From Diplocarpon mali (Eukaryota > Ascomycota > Leotiomycetes > Helotiales > Drepanopezizaceae), in assembly GCA_024741835.1 (NCBI GenBank), contig JAENRP010000334.1:1-47768 (forward strand): 47,768 nt of DNA, in the 5' to 3' direction. Under the pieces are notes generated by a model that did not search any database, was not told where the DNA came from, and worked only from the letters and a program-made list of their open reading frames with translations. Below, piece after piece: positions 35,191-45,827 of this stretch. The position numbers were made by a program, and so were the translations under genes. Each line of letters begins with the position of its first letter. Position 1 is the stretch's first letter.

Positions 35191-35400
35191 AAATAGTAGT
35201 AAAACCTCTCTAAAAAGCCTTTAAACATAGTGGATTTTTAATCGTTTGCTCCTAAGAGTTGCAAATAGTGCTGATAACTATCGTACTATATTTAAAGGGG
35301 GATTCTTAATAGTAGCAGAAGCTTATAAAATTCTACTTTAACTATATACTTGAGCTCCCTTTATAGAAGTGCTCCGTAGCCACTTCAGGGGTATATTACA
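35191..35400 (-). repeat. Probable 5' LTR/leader of the copia fragment
   Basis: On the minus strand it starts TGTAATATACCCCTGAAGTG at 35400, a TG start precisely where RIP-mutated DNA gives way to normal DNA. Inner border uncertain; no second LTR in the window. Confidence 0.45.
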
Positions 35401-35427
35401 TAAGCCAGTCCTCAGAGGCCTCAGCGC

Positions 35428-35440
35428 CTGAGGCTCCTCA
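35428..35440. repeat. Inverted repeat, left arm
   Basis: CTGAGGCTCCTCA; its reverse complement occurs with one mismatch at 35764-35776. May be a terminal repeat of a small DNA element. Confidence 0.4.
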
Positions 35441-35763
35441 TGGCGCAACAGTTGCAAAATGAAATTAAACACTTGATAAGCGCTACTTGGGCTGTTGTAT
35501 TTACAAACAAGCGAGCATATTAAGCGAGTCTGGTTTTCTTTTGAAATTTACACGAACTAGAACATCCAACATTCAATCGATCAGATAATACAGTAATTGA
35601 GGTTAGAGAAGTTACATATGCTTAAACAACCTTACCAGGTCCGGTTGGGAGGCGAGGAATTTTGTTCGGGCTAAACAATCAGTCTCAAGACACCTAAGTA
35701 GTGTGTCTATATTTTGAAAATACTTACTATCAGAGTCCCCCATCATAAATTTTCAATATTAAC

Positions 35764-35776
35764 TGATGAGCCTCAG
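35764..35776. repeat. Inverted repeat, right arm
   Basis: TGATGAGCCTCAG; pairs with 35428-35440 (12 of 13), 323 bp apart. Confidence 0.4.
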
Positions 35777-36056
35777 GTCATATAATCACTTAAAAATCAA
35801 TTTTCTAGCTAATACACTATGCTGAATATCTTTTGCTTAGTCATTGTCGAGACTAACGAGTAGCGACAGAAAATGTGGGAAGCAAGGGAGGTGGTTGGTT
35901 CTGAGAAGCAAGGTTGTATTTCTCAAGAGTGGTTGTACCACAAAAAGTAATTATATATATAGTGGGTTTATGCCTAAGGCATCTGCTAACTACTCTACGC
36001 TAGTAGTCCATATCTTTTACTCCCTTTATCATCTGCGAAACCTCGGAGAGTAATAA

Positions 36057-36301
36057 TATAAAACAGAAGGGGGACAACATAAGAATAGGCCTAAGGAAAG
36101 ACCTAAAACAAAAGGAGGAAGCACCACAAGCGGGCTCTCCTGGATAAGATATTAGGAATAAGTCCTAAGTATAGAGTATATTTAGTACTTATAGCAATAT
36201 GCGCTATCTCTATATATAAAAGATGGCCCTTTTATCTTCCTACTATCCTACGCCAATTATATAATATATATTATAAGACCTATCTATCTTAGGTCTTTAT
36301 A
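36057..36301 (-). repeat. 3' LTR of copy C (245 bp)
   Basis: Same borders and length as the other LTRs; flank to the left is unmutated island DNA ending GAGAGTAATAA. Confidence 0.85.
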
Positions 36302-36497
36302 TATATCTTAAATAATAAAAGTAATAGCCTCTACTACTATTAGTAAAGAATATAAAACAATATAAGTTAAGGCAATAGTATATCAATTACTAGCAAACCC
36401 TTAAGTATAAGAAAACTAATATATTAAAAGGCCTAAACTAAGGCTATATTATTATTAAAGGTAAAAGAAAAAGAAAAAAAAAGAAGAGTTTTTTTTT

Positions 36498-36534
36498 NNN
36501 NNNNNNNNNNNNNNNNNNNNNNNNNNNNNNNNNN
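36498..36534. other. Assembly gap (37 N)
   Basis: Begins inside a run of T and ends inside palindrome P14, at the same place in the element as the gap in copy B. Confidence 0.95.
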
Positions 36535-36547
36535 TAGGCCTAGGAGT
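36535..36547. repeat. Palindrome P14 (copy C), half lost in gap
   Basis: Only the right arm, TAGGCCTAGGAGT, is present after the N run. Confidence 0.65.
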
Positions 36548-36949
36548 TAGAAAACGAAACTAGCAAAACAAATAAATAAGCTATAGAGTTATAAAAACAA
36601 TTAAAAATAGTACTAACTTAGATATCAATTTTCTTTAGTTCTCTTTAAAAGATAAGGAGAACTATTATTAGATAATACTCTTTTTATAAAGCGCCTACTT
36701 CTTCTTAATAATTTACTATTAGTATTAAAAGAGTCTAGTCTTAATATTATAAGAGCTTTAGTATTTTATAAAGATGCTAGTATAGTTTAATAGCTTCTAC
36801 CGATAGGGAGGGAGACTTATATTATAGTATTATTATTATCATCTTCTTTATTATTATAATTATCTTTTAAAGAGTCTTCTACTATAAAGGGGGATAAGGC
36901 AGGCAATTTAATAGATAATACTTCCTTTTCTTTACCTTTAGTTGATATA

Positions 36950-36972
36950 AGTTATAGGCTAGGCCTAGGAGT
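36950..36972. repeat. Palindrome P13 (copy C, ORF4)
   Basis: AGTTATAGGCT / A / GGCCTAGGAGT, residue 1043. Confidence 0.8.
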
Positions 36973-37771
36973 TATATTAGAGGGTTTAGTATAAGGTTTC
37001 TTAATGCTATACTTTTTAAGAAGGATTGTCTTATTAATTATATTATTAGCCTTAATATTATTATTAGTGCCTTTTGTCTTAGTCTAGGACTTATCCCTAT
37101 ATAGTTATAGCTCTAATTATTAAATCAGCTTTTAAGTATAAGTGAAATTATTAAAAAGTTCCTACTTATGCTTCTTTAGATATATTATCAATTGAGTCAT
37201 ATCTTTAAAGAATAACTCCTTTACTATTATTACTATTAATAGATCGTTCTATAGCTATTTCCCTATAAGTGCCTTTAATAGTAGGCCTCCTTTTATTATA
37301 TTAAGTATTATATGAAATTTGGCTAACGATTCTCTAGTAATACTCTATCTTATAGTGCTAGGTCTCTTTATACTAATAGAATCGATAAGAAAATCTTTTA
37401 AGTCTATGCTATTCTCTAATAAGTTATTACTAACAACTTCTATATAATTATTACTAATAGTAAGAAAGCCACCTTTTCCTAGTTCTTTAGCAGATTCTAT
37501 ATTAATAAACGTGCCTTATCTAGTAAATATAGAGAATAGAGTTGTCTTATTAGAGATATACTCCTTTAAAAGTATCTTCTCTTTAATATTCAATTCTTTT
37601 TATTATACTGCATTTTAAGCTAGATTTAGTAAGATCTATTAAGTATTCTTAAGGCGTTAGGGTATAAGATTTGATAATTTATAGGATTTTTCCTAAATAG
37701 CGTATTCTCTAGTCGATTGTTTAGCTGCTAAAATCATATAGTAGTCAATAGTTCTATTATTAAGTGGATTA

Positions 37772-37794
37772 ACCTGCGAGCTAGGCCTAAGAGT
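37772..37794. repeat. Palindrome P12 (copy C, ORF4)
   Basis: Residue 769 of ORF4. Confidence 0.8.
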
Positions 37795-39001
37795 CAATCT
37801 TATAAATCTTATATTAATATTAATCTTAATAGTAATAACTCTTAAGTAGTAGTTAATTCTAATAAACTATATAGGCTTAGGATACGTTACTAGTTTATAT
37901 AAAGACTTATATCAAGTTAGTAAAGCACTTAAGTATAATCTATAATGCATCCTTAGTATCTATTATATTAAGCTATAAGTCATATTATAAAAGTAGGCAA
38001 AGGGGGGGTTTGGCTTCTTATCTAAGGTCTAGAAGTAGTATTAGTATATTTCTAATTCTTCTTATACTAATATCAAAAATGAATTCTTTTTACAATTACT
38101 ATAACCATACGTGCGTATAATACTTAAAAAGGCGCAGCTAAACAACTTAAGTATATTTAAAAAGCCTTTGCTATAGAATAATATAAAGTTATCAATAGTC
38201 AGTATAGCATTATACTAAGCAAGGGTCTATGCGATATTATAGAACAATTTAAAGGCTTTAAGTGCTACTTTAAACTTAAAGAAGCCTAATAATACATCCT
38301 TCTTAACTTAGCTTGCTATTCTATTGCCGGTAGCTATAATTGCATAATTTCCTAAATATAATAAAAATAAGGTTAGGTCAAAAGCGGTATAAAATTTATA
38401 GATATTAGATAATATATCTTTATTAGTAAGGCCTATTGTTACTAATCCATAGTACTGCGTATATTAGCGTTTATAAAGGGCGTAGAACTTTTCAAAATTA
38501 AAGTCCTTAAATATTCCTATTATAAACTTTGTAAGTCTTATCTTCATTTCTAATATTACTACTATTTTAAAACTATTGCTATACTACAGTATCATCTTTA
38601 TATTAAAGGGGACCTAATAATATTCTATAAAGATAATATTTATATTGACTTTGGATTTCTCCTTAAGAATATAGAAGTCACCCTTCAATTTCTTATGCTT
38701 AATAAAGAATTATATAATATTATCTATAGAAAATTCGTCTTATAGCAGTTTTATAATCTGCTTAATAGCTCTTATCGTCCCTTCTTATGCTAATAAGACT
38801 TCTCCCTAACCTTCTTTTCTCAAACGCTTTATTATTAACTTATAGAATTTAAAAACAAATTTTTATAGGTTATTAGGGAAAGATTGTATAATATCGGCGG
38901 TATCCTTCTTAGTATTATTAAAAATTTCTAGCACATTAGTAATAGTGCCTATTTCTTTATTAGACAATTCATCTTCTAAGTCTATAATATCACATATATT
39001 A

Positions 39002-39024
39002 ACCTATAAGCCGGGCCCGCGAGT
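39002..39024. repeat. Palindrome P11 (copy C, ORF4)
   Basis: ACCTATAAGCC / G / GGCCCGCGAGT, residue 359. Confidence 0.8.
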
Positions 39025-39187
39025 CATTTTCTTTACTACTAGTATTTAAGGTATTTAAGGCATTTCTAAGGATAGTGACTTAAATTCGTCTGAGTTAAAG
39101 GAATAGTGGTCAGGCAGGTCAGCTGCTTAAGTTCCTAGTATTATAGGCACCTCTGGCTTAAGGACATTCTCCTTATATACTAATTCT

Positions 39188-39210
39188 ACTTATAGACTAG
39201 GCCTATGAGT
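39188..39210. repeat. Palindrome P10 (copy C, ORF4)
   Basis: Residue 297 of ORF4. Confidence 0.8.
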
Positions 39211-40098
39211 CAAATTCTCCTTATCAGTTATTCCTATAAAGGGTAGCAGCATTTTTAAAGTAATAGGGATAATAAACTCCTATCTCTCTAACTTATTATT
39301 AAAGTAATTTATAATATACTTAGTAAGATAAGTCATCTTTTCTTTTATAATAAGTAGATTATATTACAACTATTAGAGGCTAAGTATATCTAGAATAGTT
39401 TGATTAGAAAGTGTAAAATTATTATACTATAAGGGTTCATCTTTTATAGTCTAAATAGTAGAATGCATAATAGTACTTAAGAACTTAACAAATTTTCTAC
39501 CTCTAATGCTATTTCCTTGCAGCTTTTTCATACCTTTTTAAATAGTGAAATGATTTAATACCTATATAGCCTTTGCTATAGGTTAGTATATCTTAAAGAT
39601 TTTGCTAAGCCCTTGCAGGGCGTTATTAGCAGTAATATTAGTCATAAAGTAGGTCTGGAAAAGTGTACTATAAGTGCTACTTATAAATTGCAATAATCTT
39701 TTCATATACTTATTCTTCTTATCTCGATTTTTCTAAAACAAATCTATTGAATTAGTATACTCTTAATATTCCTATAGAAATTTTTCACAATCAATCCCTT
39801 TTATCTTAAGCTTATTCTTAAGAAAATCATCAAAGTCTAAAAATCCTTCTTCTATAGTAGAAATTCTATAGTTTAATACTTTTATAAATGAGTTTAGGAA
39901 TACTTGCTATTCTATTTCACCTAATGTTCTATAAGTACTTACTATATCTTCTAATGATCTTAGAGCTTTTCTATCCTATAAAAAGTTACCCTTTAATATT
40001 AGTTTATTATTGGCAGTATTCAAGGGTTTACTGCCTAAAGCTATAACTGATATATTCTTCTTAGGTATAGCTCTCTTGCTTAAGCTCGGTAGTACTAT

Positions 40099-40660
40099 AA
40101 TGAATTATTTAATAAGGAGAGGGTAGTTCTAAATAAAGAGATAATTATTTAAAAAAGATTAACAATATAAGAGGCTTATATTAGAAAAGATTAATAATAA
40201 AAGACAATAGTAGTAGTACTAGTATTATAAGTCTAGTAGGGTTATAGAAAAAGTAAAAAAGTAAAATCGTAGTGCAAGGAGAGGCTTATTTATAAAGTTT
40301 GAAATCGCGCTAATGCACAAAGGAAAAGTAGGTATAATAAGCTTGGAAGTAGGAATAAAAGTAGGGTATAATATATATAAGGACCTATAATTAGTAAATA
40401 ACAATTATCAAAGGTAAGGAAGACATTTTAAAGGTAAGCATTAGAAAGTTATATATAAAGGGAATAATTAAAGAATGAATTATATAAAGAGTAAAGTAAA
40501 TAAAGAATATATATAGAATAGAATAATAGGTTAAGAATAAAGAGGTATAAGTATATAGAAAGTAGATAATCCTTAAAAAATTCAACTTCTAATTTACAAT
40601 CTCTTTAAATGGTTTTTAAAGAGGAAGGTAGTAGACTCGATTCTCTAAGCTTAAGTCGAC
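40099..40660 (-). other. Spacer between ORF3 and ORF4, copy C
   Basis: 562 bp, no supported gene; matches 14538-15092. The minus-strand open stretch at 40391-40585 is low-complexity and not conserved as a frame. Confidence 0.5.
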
Positions 40661-40838
40661 TTAATTATCAATTCTATTATTACTTTAGAATCTTCTTTTC
40701 TTATATTAGTTCTCATTTCTCAGCGATTTCTTAGCTTTAAGGACCTCTTTTAAAGGATCTTCTATTAGTACCCTTAGATTTAGTAACTAAGGTTCATCCG
40801 AACTATCTTATAGGCTTAAGCCAGCCGAGTCTAACCTC

Positions 40839-40861
40839 ACTCGTAGGCCAGGCTCGCGAGT
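40839..40861. repeat. Palindrome P9 (copy C, ORF3)
   Basis: Residue 1039 of this copy of ORF3. Confidence 0.85.
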
Positions 40862-41723
40862 CAGTCTTGGCGTTTCTAAGCTTAAGGGTAAAAACAAAGG
40901 ATTAGTTCTTAAATTAGGGTCTAATACTATACTAGCGTCTTAGTTTATCTCTTTTCCGAATTTTCTTATAATAATACCTTTATCAATTAGTGCATTAGGC
41001 TCTTAAATAGCATTTACTTTATCGCATTATCCTTAAGACTTAAGTCTATAAAAAAGCGACTTAGTATTTATAATATTTGTCTAGGCCTTAATAAAGGCGT
41101 TAAAGAGTTTTTAATTATATTCTATAAGGTAGATTTTCAATTTGTCCTTATTAAGAAGGAATAACTCCTATACTTTAGTTATAATAGAAGGATCTATTTA
41201 AGAGCGCTAACTAATAATAGCTTTAAAGAGGCTGCCGCAGTTCTTAAGATGAAAAGCTACCTTAAAAGGTGCAGCGGTTCTACTTATATTAATCTATTAA
41301 AGCATTAGAGGTTGCTTTAAAGCAAAGATTGAAAAGATAAGATCAGAGATTCGAGTCTTATTTTCTAAGGTATTCTTATCGCAAATAGCTATATAGTTAT
41401 TATAAAAGGCTATAAAGCTATCAATTCTATAAAGTTTATCTAAATGCATTTTAAGAAGGTACCCTTATTTTATTATTACTATAATAGGGTTACTATTATT
41501 AGTAATAGGTCGTAAGATCTCTTTTTACTTCATTTTTATAATTATATAAGCTAGCTAAGATTTTAAACCAAGTGCCTAAGAAGTCTATCGACTTATCTTC
41601 TTTATAGATAAAGTGAGTTTTATATTCGATTAAGAGCCGACCTACCTATTAAGGCTTTTAAAAGATAGCCCTTATTTAATCGGTAGGATCTAATAATCTA
41701 AGACTTGCTTTTTAATAAAATTG

Positions 41724-41746
41724 ACTCGTAGACTAGAACTGCAAGT
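41724..41746. repeat. Palindrome P8 (copy C, ORF3)
   Basis: Residue 744 of this copy; worn arms. Confidence 0.75.
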
Positions 41747-43109
41747 GAAAATCGGAATTTCTTTATTAATAGTACTTATATCCCTCTTTATTAAAACGAC
41801 TTAATTATAAAGACCAAGGCCAATTAATTAAGGAGGTTCAAAGTAGGCTATAAGCTAATAGGCTCTTCTACTTTTCGCTATTATAGTTAAGAGGTAGAGT
41901 CTATAATGCATCTAAAGGACTTATTAAGTAAAACTAAATATTATATTATAAAGTAAATAAGAAGGTATAAAGGTCGCATTATCTATAAGGCGGAAGTGAT
42001 AAAGGTATATCTCTACTTTTTATCTTATAATAGAAAGGAATATACTTATAAAAGTATTATTATTAGTAGTAAAATTGTCGGTTAGGAAGCGGTATCCAAA
42101 GGGTTTAGGTATTATAATTGACTCTTCTTTCTCTATTTCCTTTTGCTATTTATTACTTAATAATATCGAAAAGAAAGAATTATTCTATTCAATTAGCTCT
42201 AATGCCTTTAAGGCTTTAGGATCAGCCCTGAATTTTATAGCACTTAAAGATGCTTCTATTATTAATAAGTTAGATTTGCGTATCCTTAAAGAGATAAAGA
42301 ACTAATTATTAAAGTAGATTAGAAAAAGATCAATATCTTCTATTATATAAAGAAGTTTAAAGTATTTAATAGTTTCGTTAATATTAAATCCTTTATAATT
42401 AAGACTATAGTAAACCGAAAGAGAGCGAATATAAAGGTCGCAAAGTCTTTTCCCTTCGATTCCTACGCTAAGAAGATACTATTAAAAGCGAGTCTTTATT
42501 ATAAAGGATACTTAAATATTATATCATTCTTTAAGCTTAAAGTTAAGAATGACCGATTAAAGTATATTACTATAATTACAAATGTTTTAATTAATAGATT
42601 CCTTTTCGCATTCTCTTTCTTATAAGATAAAATAGTCTTACTTAGCATTTAAAAGACTAGGTTCTTAACTTCTATAATTATTAAAGAATTAAATAATATC
42701 TATAAGGGCGAACTCGTTTAAGATAAGCTATTAAATCTATTTAATAGCTCTCTTAGTTATCTCTAAAGCAATAGGAATAAGGTCTTCCTTTATATTATTG
42801 TTTTTAAAATAGTTATATATAAATATAAAGAAGTTAAGAATTAGCTCCTTTAAATTATTAAAAAAGGAGTTTAAGTGAGCGTATAATCCTTTGGTTTCAA
42901 ATTGCAAATCAGCTAAGGTAGCTATTAAACGATCTATCCTTTTTAAAGGTTAAGCTAAAATAGGTTATTTAGCTAAAGGAAAGTCCTTTAAAGATTCCGA
43001 AAATTCTAAAGAGACTGCGCTAAGCGTTTAGGCAATTTATTCGGCAGCAGTTTTTAAAATCATTTTAGTAAAAGGCAAGTTAGGTCCAGTTTCAAAATTC
43101 TCATTTCTA

Positions 43110-43132
43110 ACTCTTAGTTTAAGACTGTAAGT
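43110..43132. repeat. Palindrome P7 (copy C, ORF3)
   Basis: Residue 282 of this copy; worn arms. Confidence 0.7.
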
Positions 43133-43975
43133 CAAATTATATAGTTTAGCACTTATTATATCTTTAAGTTAAGAAGCGAATTTCAAAGTAGGCTTAATTA
43201 TAAATAACTAATTCCCTTCTTTATTATTAAAGAAATCTTATCTAAACCCTAGTATAAGAGTCCAATTCTCTTTTAAAATAAGCAAACTATAAGCAGAAGT
43301 GCAAAGCCTTAGTATATTAATAATAGTACTATTAAGTAGGGTAATATCTATAGCCTAATTTGATCTTTTTATAGTCCTATCAGCTGCTATAAATACTGCA
43401 TTAGATAAGCCTACAAATCTGCGATTGCGAATTCGATTGCCTTAGAATTTTACTACTCCTTCTTAAATAATAAAGAAATTAAGAATCTATATAACTCTAG
43501 CTATAAGAGTATTTTCCTTAAGAATTTTTAATAATACTTGCCTTCTATTATTAGAATTAATATTTATTAGGAAGCGTGAACGAAATAAGAGTCCTCTCTT
43601 ATTAATAGCTAAATTATCTAATTATCGAATAAATTCTTCCCTTTTATCTTAGTCCATTTTGAAAGTGTTAGCTAAAATTATATATTAATCTATATCTGCT
43701 AAGAATTCCTCTTTAGAGATTCCCTTCAATCTTAATTCTTCAGTTAGGAAGTCGTCAAATTAAAGAATTCTAAGGGCTACTTAGGTTAAAAGGTTATTAA
43801 TAGCATTTGCGTAAGCTAAAAGGAGTTTTTATTACTTTATATCTCCTAAGGCTGCGTAGGTCGATTTAAAGTTCTCTAATAATATAATAGCTCTGCTATC
43901 CTAAGAGAAGTTTATAACTAGTGCTTATTCATCCCCTATTGCAGATAAAACCATTTATGAGTTCTTTAAAGGCAT

Positions 43976-44287
43976 ATTACTTATAAAAGATAGGGAGTAT
44001 AAATGAGAAAGTTCAATAGGGTATAAGAATTAAAAGGGCATATAAGCTATAATAGGTTTGCTATATATATATTAAGGAAATTGGACTTTTTATTTATTAT
44101 TTAAGGAAAGTAATAAGAATGCTATAATTAAAGGCTAATATTAAGAATATAAAATAAGTCAAAGTAAATAAGAATTTAAAGTAATCTTAAAAGATCTATA
44201 TCTTAAATAATAAAGGAGGCGACTTTACTAAAAATGTAAAAATAAGGATTAAAAGAAGGTAGGACAATTGATAAGCTAGGAAATCGT
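43976..44287 (-). other. Spacer between pol and ORF3, copy C
   Basis: 312 bp, no gene seen; matches 10908-11219. Confidence 0.5.
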
Positions 44288-44369
44288 TTAATATTCCTAT
44301 CTGCATTCTTTAGATATTTTAAGAATAATGACTTAAGGTTATAATTAGTTAGGTATTTTAATATTCTTT

Positions 44370-44392
44370 ACTTGCAAGACCGGCTTATAAGT
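44370..44392. repeat. Palindrome P6 (copy C)
   Basis: Near the pol C-terminus; read as T-Y-K-P-V-L-Q-V. Confidence 0.8.
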
Positions 44393-45804
44393 TAAGTTGG
44401 AAAAATCTTAGTCTTTATTTAAGGGTTTAAAATTGCTTATATCGCTGTCAGTTCTTATAAAAGATTCGGAGGTTATATCAATTTCTAATTCGTCTTCTAA
44501 AGGGAATAAGGTTTAATTGCATTAATAAAAGCGCTTTAATCAGTTAGCTGCAAAGGTTCCTTTAATATCGACTCTATTAAGTTCCTAAAGAGAATAGTAT
44601 CCCTTTTCTTTTTACTTAAACTTAACCTTAAATAGACTAAGCTATTAATAGTTAAGTTTAATATCTGCTAATATATTAATACTTTTTATAATATTATAAA
44701 CTAGGATAAGATTATCTTTTCAAATAGAGTGCGTTTTAAATACTTTAAAAGTAGCCTATGCTTCCTTAGCTTTTTCCTAATATCGTTTCTTTTGTAAAAG
44801 GATTTCCTCTATATCTATATTTTAAAGCTTAAGTTATTAGCATCTTATTATAAGTAAATCAAAACGGTTTTAAATTTGATTATAGTCGAATAATCTTTAA
44901 ATAGGCTATTAGGATTTAAAAGAGAGCTATGCCTCTCTACTATAGATAAAGAAAAATAGTATAACTCTAGTTGGTTTATAAATTATCGTTCGATAAGTAA
45001 AGAGTATTTTATAAAAGTATTTTATCTAATTCTTAAATCCTTTATAAGTAACTTTAGATAGTCTATTAAAAATATTGCAATATCCTTGCTCTACTATTCT
45101 ATTAACTTTTAAGTTATATACTAAGATTTGAACCCGTTTAATACCATATTTTTATAAAAAAGCTTTAACTACTCCTTTATTTTTAAAGCCTCTATTAATA
45201 GTTAGTCTGCTAAAAAGTCCATAGCAATAGACTACGTCTTCTTAAAGGAACTTTATAATAGATTCAAAGTTAGCAGATCTTAATAGTCGTCCTTTAGGCC
45301 ATCTTAATAGGTCTTCCTTTATTAGAATAAAATATATAATCCTATTTTCAATTATTAATACTTATATAATATTAAGACTGACTTTATAAAAAAGGCCTAA
45401 TAGCTAGGTTAAGAATAAGGGATTCTTTTTATAATTAGGTTTTCATTTCTAATAAAGGATGCAACTTTTTATAAAGGCTTTGCAGTCCTTAAAAGAACCC
45501 TTTTAAAAGAATTTCCTTAAAAGTTAGTAGTAGGTAGACTTAGCTCCTTAGTAGCCAGTTTCCTTATAAATATCCTAGATAGCCTTAGCCTTTAGTTTTT
45601 CATTATTTAAGCAAAGTCGTATAAGAAATAAATTATCGCTCCTTTTAAACAATTATCTTTCTTATATTAAATAAATCAAAGCTTTAGCTTTGAATTTCTA
45701 AAAATCTTTAAAAGCAACTATCTTTAATTGTTTAAGTGTAATTAAAAATTTTGCGATTTCTTTAAAGTCACTTAAGTAATTAAGTGATAAAATTCTCTTA
45801 TTTA

Positions 45805-45827
45805 ACTTATAGGCTAGGCTTGCGAGT
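45805..45827. repeat. Palindrome P5 (copy C), different phase
   Basis: RNase H-integrase junction, same shifted phase as in A and B. Confidence 0.8.

Larger units (their letters stand above)
35401..36056. other. Non-RIP island between two elements
   Basis: 656 bp with ordinary CpA and TpG content, unlike everything around it. I recognise no gene. The open stretch 35844-36053 on the plus strand has no family features and ends at the LTR border. A short hairpin GCCTCAG-CGC-CTGAGGC lies at about 35419-35435. It is either single-copy host DNA or a low-copy element that escaped RIP. Confidence 0.65.
36302..36624 (-). other. 3' UTR of copy C
   Basis: Matches 17699-18029; contains a gap and half of palindrome P14. 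No gene. Confidence 0.6.
36625..40098 (-). pseudogene. ORF4 of gypsy copy C
   Basis: 3,474 nt, still a multiple of three, from 40098 (ATA in place of ATG) to TGA 36627-36625. Copy B has TAA there, so TGA is likely the original stop. All four palindromes fall at residues 297, 359, 769 and 1043 as in B. The Asn repeat is shorter and interrupted. Dense RIP stops. Function unknown. Confidence 0.8.
40661..43975 (-). pseudogene. ORF3 of gypsy copy C
   Basis: 3,315 nt from ATG 43975 to TAA 40663-40661, one codon shorter than in A and B through a 3-nt deletion near codon 14, so the frame is kept. RIP stops throughout. Palindromes at residues 282, 744 and 1039. Product unknown. The plus-strand open stretch at 42075-42305 is its complement. 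Confidence 0.8.

Noticed and set aside
35844..36053. Open stretch of 69 codons in the unmutated island, plus strand
   Set aside because: No recognisable family or ribosomal context, ends at the LTR border, and a frame of this length is expected by chance in 656 bp.
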